A stretch of 46,497 nt of DNA from Gammaproteobacteria bacterium (GTDB taxonomy: Bacteria > Pseudomonadota > Gammaproteobacteria > Pseudomonadales > Porticoccaceae), in the NCBI GenBank assembly GCA_016191205.1, contig JACPPB010000036.1, forward strand, positions 1-46,497. Reading direction: 5' to 3'. This document shows positions 37,845 to 46,497 of this stretch, piece after piece. The number at the start of each line of letters is the position of its first letter. Position 1 is the first letter of the stretch. The position numbers and the translations under genes are program-made. The notes under the pieces were generated by a model, which saw only the letters and a program-made list of their open reading frames with translations, was not told the DNA's origin and made no database searches.

Positions 37845-39060
37845 GCGAGCGGGCGCTGTCGTAGGCCTCGGACTCCAGCACCTGGCGGAGGTAGACGATC
37901 TCGCGGCTTTCGTTGGGAATTTCGATGCCCACCACGGATTTGCCCGGAATCACTTCGACCACCCGCACGCTGACCACGGCCAGCGAGCGCGCCAGATCCC
38001 TGGCCAGACCGGAAATACGGCTCGCCTTGATGCCGGCGGCGGGCTGCAGTTCGAAGCGGGTGATGACCGGCCCCGGCATCACTTCCACCACTTCGGCGCT
38101 GATGCCGAAATCCTGCAGTTTCAGCTCCAGCTTGCGGGACATGGCTTCGAGTGCCGCCGGCGAGTAGCCGCCGCGATCGCCCGCGGGCGGCGCGTCGAGC
38201 AGATCGATCGGCGGCAGACCGGTCGCCTCCGCATCGCGAAACAGCGGCTGCTGACGCTCGCGGACGGCACGCACGCTGGGCTCGGGTTTCTCGACTGGCG
38301 GCGCAATGACCGGTTCCTTGCGCTGCGCGCGCACTTCCTTGCTGCGGCGCAGGGTTTTCTGGCGCTTCTCCACCGCTTCTGCGGCCTGAGCGGTTTCGCG
38401 CGTCAGATCCCGGCGCGCCTGAATCCGGTCGCCCGCGGCAGCCAGCCCCTGATAGCACAGACGTCCCAGCACATCCGCGATGGCGAGCCAGGAGACGTCG
38501 GTTACCACGGTGATCCCGAACAGCGACGCTCCCAGCAGCAGCAGGGTACTCCCCGCCTGCCCGAACACATTGCGGGCTGCGCCCGCGACGGTGGTGCCGA
38601 GAATACCGCCAGCCCCAAAGGGCATGGCCCCGACATCTCCGCCGTACTGAAGATGAACGAGTGCGCTCCCCGCCACCATCACCAGCACAAAACCCACGAA
38701 GCGGAGCAGAAAGGTGAGGCGATCGAAGGTCCAGCCGGCGTGCTGACGCGCGCGAAAGACCTGCCAGGCCCGCGTCGCCAGCAGGACCGGAAACAGCAGC
38801 GCGAGCCAGCCGACCAGGGAATACCCGACATCCGCCAGCCAGGCGCCGAGCGGACCCGCCAGATTGTGGTAGCTGTCGCCACCGCCGGTGCTGGACCAAC
38901 CCGGGTCCAGCCGGTTGTGGGATGCCAGCGCGAGCAACAGGTACACCGCCACCAGCACCCAGCCGATAAAGGCCCCCTCCCGACGCACCAGCGCGCTGCG
39001 TTGGCGCACGGCGTCGAGAATGCTCGCGGTCTGGGTTTTACCTGTCCTGGATTTCGCCAA
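37546..39060 (-). pseudogene. ftsK: ftsK, 5' part (membrane anchor and N-terminal motor), running out of frame
   Basis: 504 codons. Residues 1-405 match FtsK: an N-terminal domain with four predicted membrane helices (to about residue 190), a charged linker, then the alpha and start of the beta motor domain ([38 protein letters not shown]). After EAYDSARSP (37845) the reading turns into a nonsense Arg/Gly/Pro-rich tail that overlaps the 3' part in another frame. The expected continuation with GTTGSGKSVG is not in the window. FtsK is a divisome DNA translocase for chromosome segregation. Confidence 0.85.
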
Positions 39061-39100
39061 TGTTTTTCCCGGTGTCGCGCGCTGATCGAATGGCCGCTAG

Positions 39101-40186
<1,086 letters not shown>

Positions 40187-40209
40187 CCAAAGCCAGCTCA
40201 GGGCGCCCC

Positions 40210-40938
40210 GTGCGATTGCCGCTGCTGGATCCGGACCGGCCGGTCTTTCCACCGCCGGAGCGTGCCGCCCGTGCTCCCAACGGACTGCTGGCGGTGGGGG
40301 GCAATCTCGCCGTCGCGACCTTGCGCGATGCCTACCGGCGCGGCATTTTCCCCTGGTTCGAGGCGGGCCAGCCGCCGCTGTGGTGGAGCCCTGATCCGCG
40401 CGCGGTCCTGTTCCCGGATCAAATCCATGTCAGCCGCACCATGGCGCGTCTGCTCCGCAGCGGCCGGTACCGGATCACCAGCGACCACAGCTTCGGCGCC
40501 GTCATCCGCCGCTGCACCGCGCCACGCGGGGGACAGGCCGGCACCTGGATCGTGCCGGAGATGATCGCCGCCTACGAGGCGCTGCATGCGGCGGGCGACG
40601 CCCACAGCGTGGAATGCTGGATCGACGGCGAACTCGCTGGCGGCCTCTACGGCGTCGCCGTGGGCGCGGTATTTTGCGGCGAATCCATGTTCAGCCTGCG
40701 GCCGAACGCGTCCAAGCTCGCGCTCATCCACCTCGCGCGCGGACTGTCCGCCGGCGGGTTCACGCTGATCGACTGTCAGGTCGGCAATCCCCATCTGGCG
40801 TCGATGGGCGCCACCGACATCCCACGCGCGGCCTTTCTGGCGGATCTGGTCGCGGCCCGGGACCGGCTCCTGCCTTGGCCGATGGGGGCAATTTCGGCTA
40901 TGGTTGGAAGCAACGCCGCCACAGCGCCAGTGCCATGA
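40210..40938 (+). CDS. aat: Aat, leucyl/phenylalanyl-tRNA-protein transferase
   Basis: A 242-residue transferase: FPPPERAARAPNGLLAVGGNL, LRDAYRRGIFPWFEAGQPPLWWSPDPRAVL and the VFCGESMFSLRPNASKLAL core are diagnostic. It adds Leu or Phe to proteins starting with Arg or Lys, marking them for ClpAP. The start is GTG 40210, 23 bases after trxB. It overlaps bpt by four bases (ATGA). Confidence 0.96.
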   Translation: MRLPLLDPDRPVFPPPERAARAPNGLLAVGGNLAVATLRDAYRRGIFPWFEAGQPPLWWSPDPRAVLFPDQIHVSRTMARLLRSGRYRITSDHSFGAVIRRCTAPRGGQAGTWIVPEMIAAYEALHAAGDAHSVECWIDGELAGGLYGVAVGAVFCGESMFSLRPNASKLALIHLARGLSAGGFTLIDCQVGNPHLASMGATDIPRAAFLADLVAARDRLLPWPMGAISAMVGSNAATAPVP

Positions 40939-41657
40939 CCCGAGACATCAGTCCGGACCTGGAAAAAATCCGGCTTTATCTTACCGAGCCGCATCCGTGC
41001 AGCTACCTGCCGGATCGCCAGGCCACCACGGCCTTCGTCGATCCCAAGGTCGTTATCGATGTCGAGCTGTACAACCACCTGTCCGATCTGGGCTTTCGCC
41101 GCAGCGGGCGCTACGTCTACACACCCCGCTGCGCCAGCTGCAAGGCGTGCATCCCGATTCGCATCGATGCCACCGGCTTTTCGCCCTCGCGCCCCCAGCG
41201 CAAGTGTCTCAATCGCAATCGGGACATAGCCGTCGCGCTGGTGGAACAGGTGGATATCGAAGAACACTATCCGCTCTACGAGGCCTACATCAGCGCCCGC
41301 CACCAGGACGGCGACATGTACCCGCCCTCCCGTGCCCAATACCAGGACTTCATCGGACGCGCGTGGCACTCCACCAACTTTCTGGAGTTTCGCATTCAGG
41401 GGAGGCTCGTCGGTTGCGCCGTCACGGATTGGCTGCGCAACGGACTGTCGGCGATCTATACCTACTTCGATCCCGGGGAGGAGCGCCGCAGTCTCGGCAC
41501 CTTCGCGATCCTCAAACAGCTCGAAACCGTGCTCGAACGCGGCCGTCGCTATGTGTATCTGGGATTCTGGATACGCGATTCCGCCAAAATGAATTACAAG
41601 ATCCGCTACCGCCCCGCCGAGCTGTTCATCAACGATCACTGGCTGCGGGTAAGCTGA
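40935..41657 (+). CDS. bpt: Bpt, aspartate/glutamate leucyltransferase
   Basis: A 240-residue N-end rule transferase. The N-terminal domain has CSYLPDRQATTAFVDP and the CASCKACIPIRI cysteine motif; the C-terminal GNAT-like domain has SAIYTYFDPGEERRSLGTFAIL. Bacterial Bpt adds Leu to N-terminal Asp or Glu. It overlaps aat by four bases, so the two leucyltransferases are made together. infA, often next in this cluster, is absent here. Confidence 0.95.
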   Translation: MTRDISPDLEKIRLYLTEPHPCSYLPDRQATTAFVDPKVVIDVELYNHLSDLGFRRSGRYVYTPRCASCKACIPIRIDATGFSPSRPQRKCLNRNRDIAVALVEQVDIEEHYPLYEAYISARHQDGDMYPPSRAQYQDFIGRAWHSTNFLEFRIQGRLVGCAVTDWLRNGLSAIYTYFDPGEERRSLGTFAILKQLETVLERGRRYVYLGFWIRDSAKMNYKIRYRPAELFINDHWLRVS

Positions 41658-41750
41658 GTTCGCCAGGTTTCGCCGTGCCGGCGGAACCACGCGGCAAATC
41701 CGGATCGCCGCGCCGTCTGGCGGCCGTGTGCCTCGCCCGGCGGGATCGCG

Positions 41751-42341
41751 TCAGACCGGATCCAGGTCGTTGCGCAGCGACGTCAACACTTCGGGTGCAA
41801 CGGAGATAGATTCGATCATGCAGTTGGGGTGATCGATACCCATCCCCATACCGGCGCCCGCCAACACCGCCGCCGCGGCCGCCCTGGGGATTTCAAAGCG
41901 TAGAAAATGCACGGCCGAAGTCTTGCCATCGCGCTCGCGCTCGATGTCCTCGTCGGCAATCGCGTAAATTTTTTCGTGTCCGGCGATCTGTAGCCAAACC
42001 CTGTCTTCGATTCCAGATAACCGCTCCAACGCGGCCTGGCGCTCGCTCGGCTCTTCGTATTCGATCATGAACGTCGCCTTCCAGTTGCTGCCATCCGGCA
42101 CCAGCGGATTGTAGGCATCGAGTTCATCCTGGATCGCGGCGGACTCGAAGATCCGCTCGATCCGCAGCATTTCCTGTATCTGGTATTGAATGGTCAGCCG
42201 GTCTTCGAAATAAACCCGCGCATGAAGCCCGAGCGCGACCTGCCGCGTGCGCTTGTGCTCCAGCACCTGCCTGCGAAACTCGGGACGCCGTTCCGCGTAC
42301 TGTTCCAGCGGCCACAAGTCGCTCCGTTTCAGCTTCTGCAT
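41751..42341 (-). CDS. DUF3501 family protein
   Basis: A 196-residue protein starting MQKLKRSDLWPLEQYAERRPEFR, with VYFEDRLTIQYQIQEMLRIERIF and a C-terminal segment ending NCMIESISVAPEVLTSL. These match DUF3501, for which I know no function. It lies ten bases downstream of the CCG-domain iron-sulfur gene and is probably co-translated with it. The family regularly travels with rubrerythrin and such iron-sulfur proteins, suggesting a role in peroxide or redox defence. A Gly/Met-rich run (AGAGMGMGI) is near residue 165. Confidence 0.85.
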   Translation of the reverse strand: MQKLKRSDLWPLEQYAERRPEFRRQVLEHKRTRQVALGLHARVYFEDRLTIQYQIQEMLRIERIFESAAIQDELDAYNPLVPDGSNWKATFMIEYEEPSERQAALERLSGIEDRVWLQIAGHEKIYAIADEDIERERDGKTSAVHFLRFEIPRAAAAAVLAGAGMGMGIDHPNCMIESISVAPEVLTSLRNDLDPV

Positions 42342-42351
42342 CGATTACCCC

Positions 42352-43692
42352 TCAAAGTCCGTACGCCATGCGCAACAGCGTCATGGGATGTTCCGGTTTT
42401 TCCTCGCGTTCCGCGAGATCCGCGATGTGGGCAGCGGCCATGGGGCAGTCGCTGGAAAAATGGGCGGGTTTAAGCTCATCGATCTTGCGCGCCACCGGGC
42501 GGCCGATCTTGACGGCATTGGCATGGGTCTCGCGCTTCACGGCATAGGTGCCGTCATGGCCGGAACAGCGCGCTTGCGGATGGACCTTGGTATCCGGTAT
42601 CAGCGCCAGAATGTCCCGCGTCTTCATGCCGATGTTTTGCACCCGCAAATGACAGGCGACGTGATAACCGATATCGCCCAGACCCTGCCGGAATTCGGTG
42701 TTGAACATGCCTTCCTTGTGGCGCAAGAACAGGTACTCGAAGGGATCAAAAAAAGCATTCCGGACTTTTTGGACATCCGGGTCGTCCGGGTACATCAGGG
42801 GTAATTCCTGCTTGTACATCAGCACGCAGGACGGTACCGGCGCAATCAGATCGAAACCTTCATCGACGAGCTTCGCCAGCACCGGAATATTCGCCGCGCG
42901 AGCGCGATCGACGCTGTCGAGATCACCGAGTTCGAGTTTTGGCATGCCGCAGCAGCGCTCGCGGGGCACCAGTTCGATATGGATGCCGTTGTGCTGGAAT
43001 ACGGTGTAAAAATCCTCGCCCAGATCCGGGCTGTTGTAGTTTCCGTAGCAGGTGGCGTAGAGCGCAACCTTGCCCGTTGTGCGACCCGCGCGTTGCGCCG
43101 GAATCGTTTTGGCAAGCGATCCCACTCTTTTGCGCAAGGTTTTGTGATGGTATTCGGGGACTGGCGCGTCCCTGTGCACACCAAAGGTTGCTTCAAAAAC
43201 CTTGCGGAAACTGGCGTTGCGGTTCAGCGCATTGACCGTCACATCCACCAGGGGGATGGTTGCCAGTTTGCCGACACGATCCGTGCTGGTAAGGACTTTA
43301 TTCCGGAAGGAGGCACCCTGTTCGCGAAAATCAACCGCCTTGGCGCGCAGCATGAGGTGCGGGAAATCGACATTCCACTCATGTGGCGGTACATAGGGGC
43401 ATTTGGTCATGTAACAGAGGTCACACAGATAGCATTGATCGACCACTTTGCGGTAGTCGCTCTTCGCCACGCCATCGACTTCCATGGTCTCGGAGGAATC
43501 GACAAGGTCGAACAATGTTGGAAAGGATTCGCACAGACTCACGCAACGGCGGCAGCCGTGGCAGATGTCGTAGACCCGCTCCAGTTCGGCATCGAGGCTT
43601 TCACGATCCCAGAACGCGGGCGACTGCCAGTCGAGGGGATGCCGCGTCGGAGCCCCGAGACTGCCTTCGCCAACCCCGGATTCGTTGTTCAT
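42352..43692 (-). CDS. Heterodisulfide-reductase-related (CCG-domain) iron-sulfur protein
   Basis: A 446-residue soluble protein. Two [4Fe-4S] ferredoxin motifs are near the N-terminus (CHGCRRCVSLCESFP and CYLCDLCYMTKCPYVPP). Two cysteine-rich CCG domains follow: CYGNYNSPDLGEDFYTVF...RCCGMPKLE, then CHLRVQNIGMK...RCSGHDGTYAVK, where the second CCG reads CSG. It resembles the GlpC/HdrB group. The electron partners are not known. I took ATG 43692 as start; ATG 43731 lies inside an upstream inverted repeat. Confidence 0.88.
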   Translation of the reverse strand: MNNESGVGEGSLGAPTRHPLDWQSPAFWDRESLDAELERVYDICHGCRRCVSLCESFPTLFDLVDSSETMEVDGVAKSDYRKVVDQCYLCDLCYMTKCPYVPPHEWNVDFPHLMLRAKAVDFREQGASFRNKVLTSTDRVGKLATIPLVDVTVNALNRNASFRKVFEATFGVHRDAPVPEYHHKTLRKRVGSLAKTIPAQRAGRTTGKVALYATCYGNYNSPDLGEDFYTVFQHNGIHIELVPRERCCGMPKLELGDLDSVDRARAANIPVLAKLVDEGFDLIAPVPSCVLMYKQELPLMYPDDPDVQKVRNAFFDPFEYLFLRHKEGMFNTEFRQGLGDIGYHVACHLRVQNIGMKTRDILALIPDTKVHPQARCSGHDGTYAVKRETHANAVKIGRPVARKIDELKPAHFSSDCPMAAAHIADLAEREEKPEHPMTLLRMAYGL

Positions 43693-43718
43693 TGGGAACC
43701 CCTGAAGCTGATTTGTCC

Positions 43719-43749
43719 GAACCCCTTCCATCGCTGTTCGGAAGGGTTC
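43719..43749. repeat. Inverted repeat upstream of the CCG iron-sulfur gene
   Basis: GAACCCCTTCC (43719-43729) and GGAAGGGTTC (43740-43749) pair with one bulged base around a 10-base loop. It lies 27 bases before the likely start of the iron-sulfur gene and 32 bases after the rubrerythrin terminator, so it could be an operator or leader hairpin. Confidence 0.45.
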
Positions 43750-43780
43750 TCATACCGTCGCGCTCGCGGCGGAAAACAAC

Positions 43781-43809
43781 AAAAAGGCTCCGGCACCGAT
43801 GCCGGAGCC
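43781..43809 (-). terminator. Intrinsic terminator after rubrerythrin
   Basis: On the minus strand, a perfect 10-bp stem GGCTCCGGCA/TGCCGGAGCC with a 4-base loop followed by TTTTTG. It lies 14 bases after the rubrerythrin stop and separates that gene from the iron-sulfur/DUF3501 pair. Confidence 0.9.
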
Positions 43810-43823
43810 TGGCTTGTCGGTAA

Positions 43824-44243
43824 TCAGGTGCCCAGCGTATCCAGAGCTTTCTGGAAGCGGTTGGCATGACTGCGCTCCGCCTTGGCCAGGGTTTCCATCC
43901 AGTCGGCCACTTCGCTCAGGCCTTCGTCGCGCGCGGTTTTCGCCATACCGGGATACATGTCGGTATATTCGTGGGTCTCGCCCGCGATGGCGGCTCTCAG
44001 GTTGTCGGCGGTGCCGCCGATCGGCAGACCGGTCGCCGGATCACCGGTTTCTTCCAGATACTCGAGGTGCCCGTGCGCGTGGCCGGTTTCACCTTCCGCG
44101 GTGGAACGAAACACGGCGGCGACATCGTTATAGCCTTCGACATCGGCCTTGGCGGCGAAATACAGGTAACGACGATTGGCTTGGGATTCGCCCGCAAAGG
44201 CGTCCTTCAGATTTTTTTCGGTTTTGGTGCCTTTCAGTGCCAT
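43824..44243 (-). CDS. Rubrerythrin (diiron domain only)
   Basis: A 139-residue four-helix diiron protein. Predicted iron ligands are Glu19, Glu52 and His55 ([10 protein letters not shown]), then Glu89/Glu92, Glu123 and His126 ([10 protein letters not shown]). The C-terminal rubredoxin domain of classical rubrerythrin is missing, so an outside electron donor is needed, perhaps the nearby CCG iron-sulfur protein (inference). It reduces hydrogen peroxide. GGAGAAG upstream supports the start. It is divergent from oxyR. Confidence 0.92.
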   Translation of the reverse strand: MALKGTKTEKNLKDAFAGESQANRRYLYFAAKADVEGYNDVAAVFRSTAEGETGHAHGHLEYLEETGDPATGLPIGGTADNLRAAIAGETHEYTDMYPGMAKTARDEGLSEVADWMETLAKAERSHANRFQKALDTLGT

Positions 44244-44321
44244 GAGACTTCTCCTGATGTCAGTTGGGAGGAAATGGATGGCGCACGTCTGCCATCGGAC
44301 GTCGACAGTTCCCGACGGAAC

Positions 44322-44351
44322 TTGTCACCACCATAGTCGCTATCCTACAAT
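44322..44351 (+). promoter_or_regulatory. oxyR promoter with ATAG-N3-CTAT dyad in the spacer
   Basis: TTGTCA (44322-44327), an 18-base spacer and TACAAT (44346-44351), 43 bases before the oxyR start. The spacer holds ATAGTCGCTAT (44333-44343), made of the ATAG/CTAT half-sites typical of OxyR binding. Occupancy here would block oxyR (autorepression) and could affect divergent rubrerythrin. Confidence 0.55.
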
Positions 44352-44393
44352 CGGTAAAGTTAATTTTTTTGACATTATTGATCGATATATCCG

Positions 44394-45305
44394 ATGGCTC
44401 AAAAGCCCACACTCCGGCAATTGAAGTACCTCTGCTCGGTCGCCGACGAACACCATTTCGGCAATGCCGCCAAGGCCTGTCATGTCACCCAGTCCACGCT
44501 CAGCGCAGGCATCCAGGAGCTGGAAGCCGCGCTGGGTATCGCGCTCGTCGAGCGCAGTCACAAGAGTGTATTGCTGACTCCCGTCGGCGACAGGGTGGTC
44601 CGCCGTTCGCGCCAGATATTGATTGAAGTGGATGCCCTGATCGAGGAAGCAGCCGCTGCGCTGGAACCGTTCAACCGCCCTATCCGCCTGGGCGTCATCC
44701 CGACGATTGCGCCTTTCTTGCTGCCCACCGCGCTGGCGGCGCTGCGCCGGGATCACCCCGAGTTCCAGTTGCTGATCCGCGAAGACCTCTCGGAGAAGCT
44801 GGTCAATCTGCTCCAGCACGGCGAGCTCGACCTGCTGTTGATGGCGCTGCCATACCCCATGGCCAATGTCACCACACAGCATCTGTTCGAGGATCCCTTT
44901 GTGCTGGCGTATCCCGCCAGACATCCGCTCGGCAACGTTCACAAACTGCGCACGCGGGATCTCAAAGGTCATGACATCCTGCTGCTGGAGCAGGGGCATT
45001 GCCTGCGCGACCATGCGCTGGAAGCCTGCAAACTGCAAAGCACCCAGATTTCCCTTGCGTTCGAGGCGACCAGTTTGCACACCCTGGTTCCCATGGTGGC
45101 GAACGGAATCGGCGTCACCCTGTTGCCACGCATGGCGATAGACAGCGGGATTATTTCGGGACTACAGAATATTCACATTCGGGCGTTCGATGGCAGGGAC
45201 GTATCCCGCTCCATCGATCTGGTCTGGCGCAGGCAGAGCCCTCGACACCAGGAATACCAGATGCTCGTGGACTACTTGATGGCAGCCAGGGACCGCCATC
45301 ATTGA
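44394..45305 (+). CDS. oxyR: OxyR, LysR-type hydrogen peroxide sensor and regulator
   Basis: A 303-residue LysR regulator. The winged helix-turn-helix is at 1-60 (LKYLCSVADEHHFGNAAKAC; TQSTLSAGIQELEAALG). The sensor domain holds Cys203 and Cys212 in GHCLRDHALEAC, the same spacing and context as Cys199/Cys208 of E. coli OxyR. Oxidation to a disulfide switches on peroxide defence genes. It is divergent from rubrerythrin, a likely target. No terminator is evident in the next 190 bases. Confidence 0.93.
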   Translation: MAQKPTLRQLKYLCSVADEHHFGNAAKACHVTQSTLSAGIQELEAALGIALVERSHKSVLLTPVGDRVVRRSRQILIEVDALIEEAAAALEPFNRPIRLGVIPTIAPFLLPTALAALRRDHPEFQLLIREDLSEKLVNLLQHGELDLLLMALPYPMANVTTQHLFEDPFVLAYPARHPLGNVHKLRTRDLKGHDILLLEQGHCLRDHALEACKLQSTQISLAFEATSLHTLVPMVANGIGVTLLPRMAIDSGIISGLQNIHIRAFDGRDVSRSIDLVWRRQSPRHQEYQMLVDYLMAARDRHH

Positions 45306-45494
45306 TGGTGCCGCCAACCACCCTTCATGAGATCAAAAGAGGCTCTCGCGTACGGGCGACGCGTACACGCTGAAAGCACCGGATTCCACCTGCCCGCCCT
45401 CGCCTGCCCTGGCGTTGCCGGCTCACTGCGCTTCCCGCGCATCCCACCTGCGGTTGCTCACGACGCTTTCCGAAAGCACCAGGAAAACGCGGCG

Positions 45495-45701
45495 TTAAAT
45501 GGGTACGACTTTCTCCGCCTGCGGGCCTTTTTGACCCTGGGTAACCTCGAAAGAGACCTTCTGGCCTTCCTTCAATGTCTTGTAACCATCCGAAACAATT
45601 GCACGAAAATGTACGAATACGTCGGGACCATTCTCCTGCGCGATGAACCCGTATCCCTTGTCAGCGTTGAACCACTTGACGATGCCAGTTGCCGTGGACA
45701 T
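45495..45701 (-). CDS. Cold-shock protein, CspA family
   Basis: A 68-residue single-domain protein: [20 protein letters not shown] with RNP1 KGYGFI, RNP2 VFVHF, and the [20 protein letters not shown] end. It binds single-stranded RNA and acts as an RNA chaperone. ATG 45701 gives the usual length; the frame extends ten codons further without family likeness. Which paralogue it is, and whether it is cold-induced, cannot be told. Confidence 0.95.
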   Translation of the reverse strand: MSTATGIVKWFNADKGYGFIAQENGPDVFVHFRAIVSDGYKTLKEGQKVSFEVTQGQKGPQAEKVVPI

Positions 45702-46064
45702 TTTTAAAACTCCGATGCGAATCCGAATCAAGTGCGCGACATCATGCGTCGGCGGGTCGAATCACCCTGCCGTGGTACTGGACAGGACAGTCCCCGCCGA
45801 CACCAACGGCGAGGTGCAGAACACCGACGCCGCAGATGGCTTGCGCTTCGAGATTACAGGGTTTTGCACCGACGTACCACCGGGTACCCCACACCATGCG
45901 GAGTCCTCGAAGTGGCGCTCGAGGGTCGGGAACGAAACCGGGGGACGGCGTCCGGCAACCGATGCTCGAAAACACCGGCTACCGGCTTCAGATCACGCCC
46001 GGCTGGCATCACAGGCGATGCGGTCCGGGCACCGCCCGTCCACACAAGGCGAGGGTCTTGTCGA
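45702..46064. other. Upstream region of the cold-shock gene
   Basis: About 360 bases between the VOC gene and the cold-shock gene. The part next to the latter (45702-45720) is AT-rich and lies where a leader mRNA would be. I see no open frame with codon use like the neighbours, and no clear promoter pair. Bidirectional frames here are GC-rich shadows. Confidence 0.3.
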
Positions 46065-46439
46065 TCAACGCTTCATGAAAAACGCGTTGAATTTGTTGCC
46101 ATCGAGATCGCGGAAATAACCGCAATGAAACGCGCCCTCGCCACGGGGACCGGGCGCGCCCTCATCGGTGCCACCCAGCGCCAGCGCCTTGGCGTGGATC
46201 GCGGCAACCTGCTCCGGAGAACTGGCGGTCAGCGCCACCATGGTACCGTTGCCGGGCGTCGCCGGTTTGCCGTCAAATGGCTTCATGATCATCAGCATGG
46301 GCGCCCCCTTGGCCCCCACCCAGCCCACGGATCTATCGGTCGTCAGGGCCCGCTTGCCACCCACTACCGCCAGCAGTTCATCATAGAATTTGCCGGCACG
46401 GTCCAGATCATTGGTACCCAGCGTGATGTAATTGATCAT
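46065..46439 (-). CDS. VOC (glyoxalase/bleomycin-resistance fold) family protein
   Basis: A 124-residue protein with the two beta-alpha-beta-beta-beta modules of the VOC fold: MINYITLGTNDLDRAGKFYDELL in the first and AFHCGYFRDLDGNKFNAFFMK in the second, the latter with a typical metal-ligand end. The family includes lyases and dioxygenases; the substrate cannot be told. AGGAAG lies just upstream of the ATG at 46439. The remaining 58 bases of the window hold nothing recognisable. Confidence 0.88.
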   Translation of the reverse strand: MINYITLGTNDLDRAGKFYDELLAVVGGKRALTTDRSVGWVGAKGAPMLMIMKPFDGKPATPGNGTMVALTASSPEQVAAIHAKALALGGTDEGAPGPRGEGAFHCGYFRDLDGNKFNAFFMKR

Positions 46440-46497
46440 TTGTGCGCTTCCTGTTTTTGGTTGAGGTGTGGAGCGTAGGTGTGCCCTGATACGGCAA

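Noticed and set aside
37830..37860. Programmed frameshift in ftsK
   Set aside because: A frameshift alone would keep all residues. Here the Walker A stretch is missing, so it must be a deletion or an assembly fault.
44369..44374. Perfect TTGACA as the oxyR -35
   Set aside because: A -10 at 16-18 bp would overlap the start codon and reads CCGATG or similar. The pair at 44322/44346 is better.

Overview
The window is chromosomal DNA of a GC-rich proteobacterium, most likely a gammaproteobacterium. The gene order supports this: rpsU-yqeY-dnaG-rpoD with tsaD divergent, trxB-aat-bpt beside ftsK, lolA-rarA-crcB-serS-gor-cysG, and a 412-residue class II CCA-adding enzyme. I cannot name the genus from sequence alone.

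Layout. 1-1373 (minus): histidine genes hisB-hisH-hisA, with hisA cut by the window edge. 1498-5112 (plus): an AsmA-family protein, mutY and yggX. 5465-8278: a small heat-shock protein followed by lon. 8380-10842 (minus): an MFS exporter and a pirin. 11019-13553 (plus): cca, a PTR1/FolM-type pteridine reductase and a second small heat-shock protein, facing folB-folK (minus); together these form a small folate cluster. 14486-20542: tsaD (minus), then the macromolecular-synthesis operon and a CAU tRNA. 20687-23714: a YkgJ-type cysteine-cluster protein and a pair of acyl-CoA dehydrogenases. 23791-25425: a divergent pair of exported proteins, one made of cysteine-bearing 23-residue repeats and the other with an IPTL-CTERM sorting tail. 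25745-27364: a GIY-YIG domain running in frame into an RhlE-type helicase that carries an in-frame TGA. 27534-28637: a zinc alcohol dehydrogenase. 28740-30390: an accessory island with an IS3-family remnant and an AT-richer HNH endonuclease. 30391-39060 (minus): gor, cysG, serS, crcB, rarA, lolA and a broken ftsK. 39239-41657 (plus): trxB-aat-bpt. 41751-45305: DUF3501, a CCG-type iron-sulfur protein, rubrerythrin and divergent oxyR. 45495-46439: a cold-shock protein and a VOC protein.

How the genes work together. Most of the window is housekeeping: DNA repair (mutY, rarA), translation and tRNA (serS, cca, tsaD, bpt/aat N-end rule), folate, histidine and siroheme synthesis, redox balance (gor, trxB, yggX, oxyR-rubrerythrin) and proteostasis (lon, two sHsps).

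Most worth a second look: (1) ftsK lacks about 46 codons including Walker A and is frame-shifted; (2) the GIY-YIG/RhlE frame has a single in-frame TGA between helicase motifs I and Ia; (3) a secreted protein built from five C-x11-C repeats, divergent from an IPTL-CTERM protein; (4) the OxyR/rubrerythrin/CCG/DUF3501 locus with a dyad inside a good oxyR promoter; (5) the HNH island. The ftsK and helicase lesions could be assembly or consensus errors, and read-level evidence is needed to decide.
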